Shown here: positions 15,853-28,200 of the stretch, piece after piece | Position numbering within the stretch: position 1 is the stretch's first letter | Layout of the letters: each line of letters starts with the position of its first letter | Origin: Lutjanus erythropterus | Lineage: Eukaryota; Chordata; Actinopteri; Lutjaniformes; Lutjanidae | Direction: 5' to 3' | Assembly (NCBI GenBank): GCA_020091685.1 | Contig: CM034601.1 | Coordinates: 5,540,429-5,604,428, forward strand | Length of the DNA stretch: 64,000 nucleotides | The notes under the pieces: model-generated | What the model saw: the letters and a program-made list of their open reading frames with translations, nothing else | What the model was told of the DNA's origin: nothing | The model's database searches: none | Program-made: the position numbers and the translations under genes

Positions 15853-17196
15853 TAATATACATACATTGATCATGAACTTAATGACATTATACATACATAC
15901 ATACCTCATCATGAACTTATGACCAATATATACATACATACATACATACATACATACTCCCATCATGAACTTATGACATACATACATACATACCCAATCA
16001 TGAACCTATGACTAATACATACATACATACATACATACATACATACCTGGTCATGAACTTCTGACCAATACATACATACATATACATACTGATCATGAAC
16101 TTATATTACATACATACATACCTGATCATGAACTTATGACTAATACATACATACATACATACATACATACCTGATCATGAAATTATGATACATACATACA
16201 TACATGATCATGAACTTATGACAATACATACATGCATACATACATACATACATAATCATGAACTTATGACCAATACAGACATACATACCTCATTACTTAA
16301 CTCATGACTATATACATGCCATACATACATATATACATACATACATACCTGATCATGAACTTATGACCAATAAATACATACATACATACATACATACCTG
16401 ATCATGAATTTATGACCAATACATACATACATACATACACACATACATACCTGATCATGAACTTATAACTAATACATACATACATACACACATACATACC
16501 TGATCATGAACTTATGACCAATACATACATACATACATACATACATACCTGATCATGAATTTATGACATACATACATACATACATACCTAATCATGAACC
16601 TATGACCAATACATACATACATACCTGATCATGAACTTATGATCAATTACATTATACATACGCATATACCTGATCATGAATTTATGACATACATACATAC
16701 ATAAATACATATATGATCATGAACTTATGACTATTACATACATAGATACATACATACATACCTCATCATGAAGTTATGACATATATACTTGCCTAATCAT
16801 GAACTCATGACTAATATACATACATACATACATACATACCTCATCATGAACTTATGACCAATATATACATACATATACATACATACATACATACATACTC
16901 ATCATGAACATATGACACATACATACATACCTAATCATGAACCTAATGACTAATACATACATACATACATACATACCTCATCATGAACCCAATGACCAAT
17001 ACATACATACATACATACATACATACATACCTAACTGATCATGAACTTATGACCAATACATACATACAAACATACACATACATACATACCCTCATCATGA
17101 ACTTATGATAAAATACATATACCTAATCATGAACCTAATGACTACATACATACATAACATACATACCTCATCATGAACTTATGACCAATATATACA

Positions 17197-17230
<34 letters not shown>

Positions 17231-17562
17231 CTGAACATCATGAACATACATACATACCCAATCATGAACCTATGACTACCTATTACATACATACATACTC
17301 ATCATGAACTCATGACCAATACATACATACATACATCCATACATACATACCTAACTGATCATGAACTTATGACTACAATACATACATACATACATACATA
17401 CATACATACATACATACATACATACATACATACATACCTGATCATGAACTTATGACCAAAATACATACATACATACATACATAATTGGTCATGAACTTCT
17501 TACCAATACATACATACATACATACACATACATACATACCTGATCATGAACTTGTGACCAAT

Positions 17563-17600
<38 letters not shown>

Positions 17601-17851
17601 TACTACCACATAACACATACACACACACACACACCTGGTCATGAACTTATGATACAATACATACATACATACATACATACATACATACATACCTGATCAT
17701 GAACTTGATCAATACATAATGCATATACATACAAACATACATAACTGATCAATGAACACGTGACCAATACATACATCACATACATACATACATACATACC
17801 TGGTCATGAACTTCTGACCAATACATACATACATACATACATACATACATA

Positions 17852-17938
<87 letters not shown>

Positions 17939-19245
17939 GGTCATGAACTCATGACCAATACAAACATACATACATACATACATACCTGATCATGAACTTA
18001 TGACCAACACATACATACATACATACATACATACATACCATACATACATACATACCTGATCATGAACTTATGACACGTACATACATACATACCTGATCAT
18101 GAACTTATGACCAACACATACATACATACATACATACCTGGTCATGAACTTCTGACCAATACATACATACATACATACATACATACATACATACATACCT
18201 GATCATGAACTTATGACACATACATACATACCTGATCATGAACTTATGACCAATACATACATACATACGTACATACCTGATCATGAACTTATGACACATA
18301 CATACATACATGATCATGAACTTATGACAATACGTACATACATACATAATCATGAACCTATGACCAATACAGACAGACATACCTCATTACGAACTCATGA
18401 CCAATACATACATATATACATATATACATACATACATACCTGGTCATGAACTCATGACCAATAAATATATACATACATACATACATACCTGATCATGAAC
18501 TCATGACCAACACATACATACATACATACATACACACATACATACCTGATCATGAACTTATGACCAATACATACATACATACACACATACATACCTGATC
18601 ATGAACTTATGACCAATACATACATACATACATACATACCTGATCATGAACTTATGACACATACATACAAACATACATACCTAATCATGAACCTATGACC
18701 AATACATACATACATACCTGATCATGAACTTATGACCAATACATACATACATACGTACATACCTGATCATGAACTTATGACATACATACATTCATACATA
18801 AATACATACATGATCATGAACTTATGACCAATACATAGATAGATACATACATACATACCTCATCATGAACATATGACACATACATACATACATACCCAAT
18901 CATGAACCTATGACCAATACATACATACATTCATACATACATACATACCTCATCATGAACTTATGACCAATATATACATACATACATACATACATACATA
19001 CATACATACCTCATCATGAACTTATGACACATACATACATACCCAATCATGAACCTATGACCAATACATACATACATACATACATACATACATACCTCAT
19101 CATGAACTTATGACCAATACATACATACATACATCCATACATACCTAACTGATCATGAACTTATGACCAATACATACATACATACATACATACCTAATCA
19201 TGAACCTATGATATACATACATACATACATACATACATACATACA

Positions 19246-19278
<33 letters not shown>

Positions 19279-22200
19279 GTATGTTTTGGTCGTAAGTTCA
19301 TGATAGGTATGTATGTATGTATGTATGTATGTATGTACCTCCACTCTTTTGTTTTATTAATAGTTGACTTGGTGCAGCACCGTCTAATAAAAGCTGCGAG
19401 TAAAACCTGATAGTGCAGGTACATAATAAATGCAGACGCCTCCACGCAGGGAAAAAGGATCACTGAATGATTTTCAAGAGTATTTTTCAATTAAGAAATG
19501 AACAAACGGAAGAGTAGAATAAAAACATAATGGCTAGAAGGGGGGGGGGGGATGTAGCGATCCCACTTCATCTAGTATTTTTTACTCCTGTCTTACTTTA
19601 GGTTGGTGTCTCAATGAAGTGTAGATAGTTAACAGTGTCTATAAAAAGAATCAAGTCAAATTTCTTTTGTACAAAAATCCCCCCAGGTCAGTGAGTTGAT
19701 GGAGGTTCATTGGGTTTCCCCAGACATGTAGCTACACCTTCTCAGGTATTTTCATCCCCATCCCTTTTCCCAACGTTGCCCTACATAATTTATTGCATTG
19801 TGGTTCATTGAAACAACCCCACTGTATATATATATATACAATATTACAGTTATGTCTGCAATAAAAGTACAAGTGAGAGCGTTTTCTGATTTTATAGCCC
19901 TAAACTGTGAAACCCACTGCCTCTAGATATTATAATAGCAAACTCTCTCAATATTTCAAACAGGAAATTAAAGGTCTTTGTAATCTGGCTTTTAATTTTG
20001 AACAATGTTAGAGCCTTAGTTTCTTTTTATTCTGTTTTCTCTGTTTTTTTGTCTATATGGTTTTAATTTTGCTTGGTGAAGCACTTTGGGCTGCATATGT
20101 ACATGTGAGGTGTTATTTAAATAAAACTGATCATTAATCGTGGCAGCTTGCACCTGTGATCAAAACAGTCAATGTGTGTACCAAAAAAATTACTCAGAAA
20201 AAAGGCTCGAAAACTGTAAACATGCATCTTTACTGTGATAAATTATGGAAATGTTTGGACTGTTTGACTTGCTATTAAACTTAAAAACACGTCTGTTTGC
20301 ACCTACCAAGTTTTGGCTTTACAAAACCGTTGGTGACTCCCAGATTGTGAGCAGCAACAGTCTCTCCGTTGACCACCCGAAGCAAAGTGAATTCGGAAGA
20401 CAGCGTGTGCATGACCATCGGCAAGTCTCGCTCTCGAACCTGAGGACAAAAAAAAAAAAAGAAGAAATGAGGTAAGAAGAAAAAGGACAGGGTGAATCTG
20501 TGAATGCTGCCTCTGTTTCTGAGAAAATACTCAAAGGGAAATCCCACGTTCACACATTCCTACAGCGAGTTATTCTGTGACGACATGCTTTAATTTACTT
20601 TTCAGTGTACCCACTCTCTTTCCTTTCTTCAGCAACATTTATTTCTCTTTATGACTTTCTACATTCCATTAAATCTCTTTCGATAATCTCCAGAAAATGA
20701 GCTTGAGCTGTTATTATTCTGTGCGTAGAGAAGTAAAAGGATACAGAGGGCAGAGTCACAGCAACACAGCGGCTCAGATGAAAAACACACATCTTACAGC
20801 TGCATTGAGGTCAAACACAGAGGTGACTCAAAGTGGCAAAGAAATCAATTAAAACATTTAAAAACCCAAATGAAGAGGAAAATGAAATAATAATTGCAAT
20901 TAGAGCAGAACAAAACACAATAAAAAACAAAGAGACAGAGAGTAAAGGAGAATAAATACAGCCTCAGTCCTGCAATTAACTGGCCTGAATTCAATTCAGG
21001 AAATAAAAGTAGAGGGGGGAAGTTAATCAAAGTCACAAGAAAACTGAGGAGTTTCTCATTTCGATTTAAAGTGACTGAAGTTTAGGTGCATTTTAGAAAA
21101 ATCAGGATGTGAAAGTTTTGCTAAAACTTGGAAACAATAAAACAGTATGATCATATAATCCTGGTATGATTAAACTGAAAACCCTTTTGCATCATCTGGT
21201 CTTTGTGTCCATAATCATTTTTTGTTTTGATGTGTCTTGTGTACAGTGGAAGGTCAAAAGGTCACTAAAGGCATAAAGGGGAAGTTCAGAGTTTTTGAAG
21301 TGGGTTTGTATGAGGTACTTATCCAAAGTCAGTGTTTTACCTACAACAGACGGAGGTCGACATGCCGCCGGTTTGGAGAAGTAGCAGGATTACCAGTGCA
21401 GAAAGCTAAGCTATGAAATGCTGTGGACGGGGGCAGCAGCAAAAATATATTTTAGCCACCTAAAAGTATCATATCAGTTCAAGTATATGCTTTATTTAGA
21501 ATACTTTCACTACTTTACTGGCTGTCAGATGACATTTTCCGATGAGAGACAATCATTTATGCGAGCAAAGTATCACTCTCTCTGGAGTTTTGACCCAATG
21601 AGTTGGTCTACATAGAGTGTTGAAACCAGAGAATTAAATTAAATCAGTAATTGAATTAGAAATATGAAGTCAGCAGCTTAGTTTGTTCCCACAGATGTGA
21701 GGAAATTAAGTCTGAGCACACACATTGTTTTATGTTGTTTTAAGTGTGCGAATCTACATCTACATACGCCATCTACTGTAGATAACTATGGAGAGGTACC
21801 TAATACAACCTCACTTCAAAAAATCTGAACCATCCCTAAAATTAATCTCTAGGGGGACCATAAATATCTACAGAAAGATTTGAGGAAATGAAATTCTTGG
21901 CTCTGGAGACATCTTGTCTTAGAGGAGGGCGTTAGTCAAAGGGAAACTTTGGAATGTGGATGGATCAAGGCCTCTGCTGGTGGGGCAAAAAACATACACC
22001 ATCAAAGAACACAAACGTAACAGGTGACCTTCCTGTTTTTGGCTTATATAGGTTCACAGCTTTGCTCTAAAGGGATAGTTCAGATTATTTGATGCTGGTT
22101 GCCACGTTCCCAGTTAAGAGAAACAGAGAGGAGCATGAAAGCTAAGCAATGAACTCCTTTGGACAGGGTCAGCAACAAAAGGTTGAGTTGCTGGTCTACT

Positions 22201-25200
22201 GCTGCCTTGATCTGTTTGGTGTTTTAAAGGTTAGTTCAGATTCACCAAAGCAACACGAACAAATCCAAGCAGCAGTAGACCGGCAACTCCTGTGTTCTGC
22301 AAGGTAAAATTGCTATTTTTGCCACAGGAGTCTGACATTTGGCTGATGTGATGGGTGTTTCTCAGCAGAAAAGACTGTCTGATGGAAAGGTAAAGCAGTG
22401 AAAATATTCTAAATATAGCATACACTTAAACTGATTTTGAAATTTTAAGGTGGCTTAAGTAAGCTCTGCAGCAGTCGTGGTGTGGGATGCTAAATCAATG
22501 TGCTGCTGTGAACGGGGTCAGTGACAACAGGTATTTTAGCCGCTTTAAAAAAACAACAACACCAGTTTAAGAGTATGCTATATTTAAAATATTGTCACCA
22601 CTTGCCATCAGACAACATTTTACAACAGGCACTTCTAACTTTAAGCCAAATATCGCTCTCTCCAAACCAACCAAACTCCACAGGCGAAATCAGTCATTTC
22701 ACCTCACAGAACACCTGAGTTGCTGGTTTTCCACTGCCTTGATCTGTTAGTTTGTGTTATTGTGTGATTGTGATGAATCCGAACTTTTTGAAACACTGAA
22801 GTCACCTCAAAAACACACCAAAAAAAACAACAGATCAAGGCAGCAGAAGACCAGCAACTCTCATGTTCTGGAAGGTAAAATGACCGATTTCGCCTGTGGA
22901 GTTTGGTTGGTTTGGGACAAGCGATAGTTGGCTCGTTTAATAGTAGTTTCCTGTCAGAAGAGGCTGTCTGACAGCAAGGTAAAGGGGTGAAAATATTCAG
23001 AATACAGCATACACTTACATTTTTTTTTTAGGTGGACCTTTTATAAGGGGCTAAAGAACCTTTTGTTGCTGATTCTTCCAACAATAGTTCATTTCTAGCT
23101 TCCGTGCTGTTTCTCCAAACTATACTTAATACACTGACTATGGATAAGAACTTCATATAACCCCACTTCAAGTAATACGAACTATCCCTTTAATATAATG
23201 TCTTCTTTGTTGCTGGTATGAAGGTGATCTGAGGAGCTTGTGAAAGACAGAAAAGAATAAAGTACATCTGAGTGTAACAGAGTGTTTCCTTACAGAGGAT
23301 GACAGCTATTACTTAGATTGAATTTCTGTGTATGTGTGTGTGTGTGAGAAGAAGGTAAAGTTGGTGTGTAGCTGCTCTGAGCTGCTCAGTCAGGATACAC
23401 TTATGGCTCCGTCTAAATTAGTGCATGCAACATTTGGGTCAGGCTTTACTGCTTTATGTAACACAAAAGATCCTAACAGTGAAAAAAAAAAACACACATC
23501 TTAAGCCGGTCTGTCTTTTGGTCTGCTCAGAGATCCGGTAACACAATCCGACACAGTGTGAGACGAGGACAGAGACAGAATATGGGCGGCGGGAGTGGGC
23601 GACCGGGCGCACACAGCAGGGTTTTGCCTGTTTTTATCTAATATATCAATAATTAGGATTGTGGGTAGGAGTAGCCAGCGCGGAGACAGGAAACAAGCCT
23701 GAATGATACCTGGAATTCCAGCAAGAGGCTGAGCGGCTGATCCCCTTTACGTAACAGATTATCAACATCGACACAGGTTTTTTTTTTTTTCTTTCATTTT
23801 CATAAACATGCCAGAGCTGCTCAGAAGACCTTGTTTTTCCACCAAAGCAAGGCAATAAAAAAACACTCCCTGTGGCCAGAGAGGCTTCGGTATGAGAGAG
23901 GATTTCTTCCTAAATCAAAGGAAGTGGGGCTGTGGAAGGTACACTATATCCAAGGTTATTGCTTTTTCATGTCAGGCACTGTGTGGACGTAAAAAATCGT
24001 GTTGCCAGTGGTTGCATAATGGGACAAATAATGCAAGTCTGAAAGCATGCTGTGAACCTGATCAGTCATCGGCTCTTCAACACGTATGATCAACTTTCTA
24101 AATTGCAATCCAACAGAAATGTTTATTTACACGATAAAACCATAAAACATCAGATCAGCTATTATTATAGCTGCTATTGTACTGTGATACCAGGGTTTTT
24201 CCTTATTATATTTTTCATTATTAACTGATTTATTAAGTCTGGGATAAAACTCTGACCTCGTTTAACCTTGGTACTCGCTCACAGAACAGGTTGTTACTTC
24301 ACATTTCATTAAGCAGAACTTAATTAAAAGAAAATGTCATTCTCTTACGATGTTCTGGGTAAATGTTTTATTCACTGAGTGAGTCCGAAATCTGCTTGCC
24401 AAAGTAAATTTATGCTTGCCCTAGTCTGTTTTATTTGTTAGCAGTTATCAAGTAAAACAAATAAGAGAACTTACTTTACTTACTTGCAATTTTTAAATAA
24501 CAAGATTAAAGTTAATTGTCATGTTTAACCGAGTGCTGCTACGTCAATAAAATGTCACAAAATGAAAAGAAGTCCATCCCAGTTTCTCAAAGTCCAGGGT
24601 GATGTCTTTAAATGTCTCATTTTGTCAGTCTACAACTCAAATATATTAAGTTTACTATGATAATAAACTGAAAAAAAAAGCAGGAAATCTTCATATTTTA
24701 GAGGCTGAATACACCATCTTTTCCCATTTTTGCATAAAAACATTTTACAACCCTTTTTTTGAGCCCTTACTTCAAATCTTGTTTTAATTTAATCAGTGGA
24801 GAATAATGATTTTTTTTAACTACTGTGATTTTATCTGTTTATTACTCTTGTCAATATTTATTTTATTCTAACTCTGGGAGGCTTAATATTCAGACCCTTT
24901 AGGGTTTATCTGGACTAGGATCAGCTTCAACATGTGATGAAGTATTTGGTGTCGTTTTGATTTTGCTGACTTTTTCCCCTGAGGGCAGCAGACTGCAGCC
25001 AATCAAACAATGTTGACGTTCAAAGACCAAAAATGTCTCAAAACTGTAAAAAAGTAGTACGGCAAGGTCATTAATCACACACTCACCAGAATGAAGTCCG
25101 TCTGATACGTCGACAGCATGAAAACAGAGATGTTGTGGTCGGCCAGCGGTGCGATGACTGATTTAGCGATTTTGGTGACTCCGATGGGCTGCGAATTGGA

Positions 25201-28200
25201 GGCGTTGCCGCCCCCTGACACCACGTTCAGGGCCAACCATGTGGCATCAGCGACACTAATGTGCTCTGACTGCGGCAGCTCTGGGAACACACAGAAACAG
25301 TTGTGTCAAAAAGAGCAGGAGTGCAAAATACGCATCTGCAGCTGTTCTGTCACAAAATGAACCAATTAGCCTCGAGAAGAGGTGACTTGCACTGATTTAG
25401 GACTGGTGAAAAGGGGCATTTAGGTTTCAGAGTGGGTTGCACCAATTGGCCCCAGAAAAGGCTTTTTCATTTCTGACTGATGTAGAAAAGTTAGTCAGAC
25501 TGTACAGACAGCACAAAAAAATGCTGACTGCCAAGCAGTCCAACGTAACAACAAACAAGAAGCAGTGAACTCAGAGAGAAGTATGGGAGGACATATTTGG
25601 TTCTTAAGATAAAATAGATGGGCAGATGTTAGTTCACTGAGTATGCTGTCTGTTTTAACTGATTTCAAATTTTAATTAGTAACAACAGTATCCCCAGACT
25701 CCCTTTAAAACTCATGCAATTCTGAGAGTTGTTGAGTCAGGAGAAACTTTATCAACTCTGAAACGCTGTCTATGAAGAATTCTTAATTATTTGGGCCTTC
25801 TTATAAATTCTGCAGATGTTACACATTACTATAACATTTAACCATTTGTGTAAAAAAAACCAAAAAAAAACAAATTTGTCCCAGCATGGATCCCAGCTAC
25901 TCCGTCTTGAAAAATGATACGCCTCATTCAGTTCATCCCAAAATCAAAAGTACATATTTTTTCTTCTTACCTGTAAAGTAGTATTTATCCATCTAGATTG
26001 TTTTGGCTGACTTTTGGACATATTGGTTGTAGAGATGAAATATTGGGACTAAATAGCACTCAGCTTCTTGTGCTCAAAGTCAAAACTCCTGAAACCTGTT
26101 ACTCAAGACAATCAAGAGAAGGCAGACATCTGTATGATCAGTATGTATTTTTGATTTTGGGGTGAACTGTCCCTTTAATGTAGGGCTGACTAATTTTAGA
26201 AAAATATCTAATTGCGATTATTTTTGACTGATATTGCAATATGATTTTTGCGATTAGAGGTAGTGATCCTTTTTACATCATTATTCTTATTTTGATTTAA
26301 AAACATGATGACTATAGTGTGATTTGTACCAAATGAAGATGTTTTTTGAAGTCTGTAGAATCTGATTTGTAAGACAGGACATCTCTGCATCATGATACAT
26401 TTTACCTTTAACAAATACTGCCTAGGTGTAAGATTTACGTCCGCTCTTAGCAAGAAGATGCAGGCTAAAGCCCAGTTGATGCAACCACCATAACTATAAG
26501 GTCGGACTTAGAACGCCAAGTTAGCGTCTGGCTTAGCTTAAGACCCACTGTAAGTCCTGCTGGTATAACCGGCCCCATGAACTTATCTCTTTCATTGACA
26601 GTATTCATTACACACAGCTGTATTTATAATATACAACAGTGATTTAACCTCTGTTCAGTCCATGAAACTTTTTTACACTTGTACTTCTGAACACCTAATG
26701 TCTGTGAGCTCTTTCCTGGAAATATGTGCAAGTAAAGATACATTTTTGGACATCAGGTTGGAATAAATTTAAAACAAACTGGGAAGTTGGTGTGAGTAAT
26801 GAGCATGAGTAATGCTTGTTCCTTATTTTTTATGTTTTAGTTCCTGTTTTTCATCTTTCATATACATTATTTTCACACTAAATATTGAGCTCTGTTGCCA
26901 ATGCCTTTTTTATTACCTGGAGTTATGGGAAGTGCAGAATTATTCACAGCTTCCACCCTAATAAATTCCAGTCTAGACAGTGGCACCAACCACAGTTTGG
27001 CTTTACATTGTGGATTTTTATTTCTACAGTTTTTCAGCATAAAAGTCACATTTGTTAGAAAAAGTCATGAATATTTTAGACTATTTGAGTAAAAGCCACA
27101 AAACACATTCTTGCCCAGTTGAACTCACCCCCACTTGATCTGGTATGACCAGTAGTTTATGGTGGTAAATGTCAGCTTATCTTACATATATATTGCTGCA
27201 TAACAGATATGACTGAGTCAGTGTGCTGACTCGATGACTCTTTGTCTCTCCTGTTACTGCTGCACTACATTTTAACATTTGTCATTATGCAGTCACCTGT
27301 GGCTTTAACTGACAAATGATCTCTGGAGAATTACAGCTATGAGACAACAGTAAAATACTGAATCTCATGTGTTATGTTTTGAAACCGTGCAGGGCCGCAA
27401 CTATTAGTCAAATAATCTTTTGGATTCAAGCAACAAGGACGAATATTTTCTGGTTCCAGCTTCTCATGATAGTAAATTAAATATATTCTGGTACGGGACT
27501 ATTAACAACCAATTTAACTCTCATCCTACCAGCATATTTAACATATAAGGACCACTGACTGGGCATCCCGAGAATAAACTACTACAAGAATAAAACAACT
27601 ACACACTAGCAAAATGTGAACTTACTTCTTCTCAAAACATTACGCCTATTATTAATGTAATTAATGTCATCTGAAAAAGTAATTATTATTTTAAGAAAGT
27701 TGCAGTGAATTTGCAGAAATACATGATCATAGTAATTAAATGCTATAATTATCTATTTTTATGTTCAGCACCTTGTGTTGCATTTTATGCATGAATTGTG
27801 CTACATAAATTTTTTTTATTATTATTAATATTGTTTTTATTGATGCAAATTGAAGATAATCTGTGTCTGTCTCCTTTAAAATGACTGACAGAGTGTCCCT
27901 ACCCCCGTCACAGTGTGTGACACTTTAAATTAGGACCCGCTGCAAACATGAAGTCAGTCAATCTATTAAAACTGCATAGAGAGAACTGGATGCTTTTAGA
28001 TGGGCTCACCCTAATATATTGGTATTTTTTAGTGGCAATAAGTAAAACAGAGACACAACACTAAGATGTCAAGTTAAAAGGAACAAACTGATTGTGAAAA
28101 ATTTGAATGACAGAATTAACAACCTGTGAAATATGTTAAAAAGTTCCTCTGGGGTCTGCAGGTAGCCCAGTTGGTAGGATTAAGCTCTAAGAGGTTGTTA

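Larger units (their letters stand above)
3903..19336. repeat. giant (TATG)n / 20-bp spacer compound satellite
   Basis: About 15.4 kb of blocks of TATG (or CATA in the inverted sense), usually 4-20 copies long. They are separated by a conserved spacer, GGTCATAAGTTCATGATCAG, with the common variant ending ATGACCAG. TATG is an alternating pyrimidine-purine sequence. The spacer contains the inverted pair GGTCAT...ATGACC in its ACC variant. By spacing, there are probably two hundred or more spacer copies; I did not count them. The array lies wholly inside the intron between castor2 exons 4 and 5. All long apparent reading frames here (Met-Tyr-Val-Cys or His-Thr-Tyr-Ile repeats) come from the tetranucleotide. 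Confidence 0.97.
20440..25086 (-). other. castor2 intron 3
   Basis: A 4.6 kb intron. It holds the two transposon copies listed at 21,274 and 22,069, A and T runs (20,449-20,460, 23,483-23,492, 23,779-23,790), and otherwise unremarkable AT-rich sequence from about 23,200 to 25,080. No additional exon seen. Confidence 0.75.

Noticed and set aside
4310..18449. Many open frames of Met-Tyr-Val-Cys or His-Thr-Tyr-Ile repeats, including one of 311 codons at 7,664-8,599
   Set aside because: They arise from the stop-free reading of TATG/CATA, occur on both strands at once and have no start or splice context. They are not genes.
3903..19336. CRISPR-like look of a repeated 20-mer with variable intervals
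   Set aside because: The intervals are pure tetranucleotide, not unique spacers; the array flips strand; and the host is a spliced eukaryotic gene.
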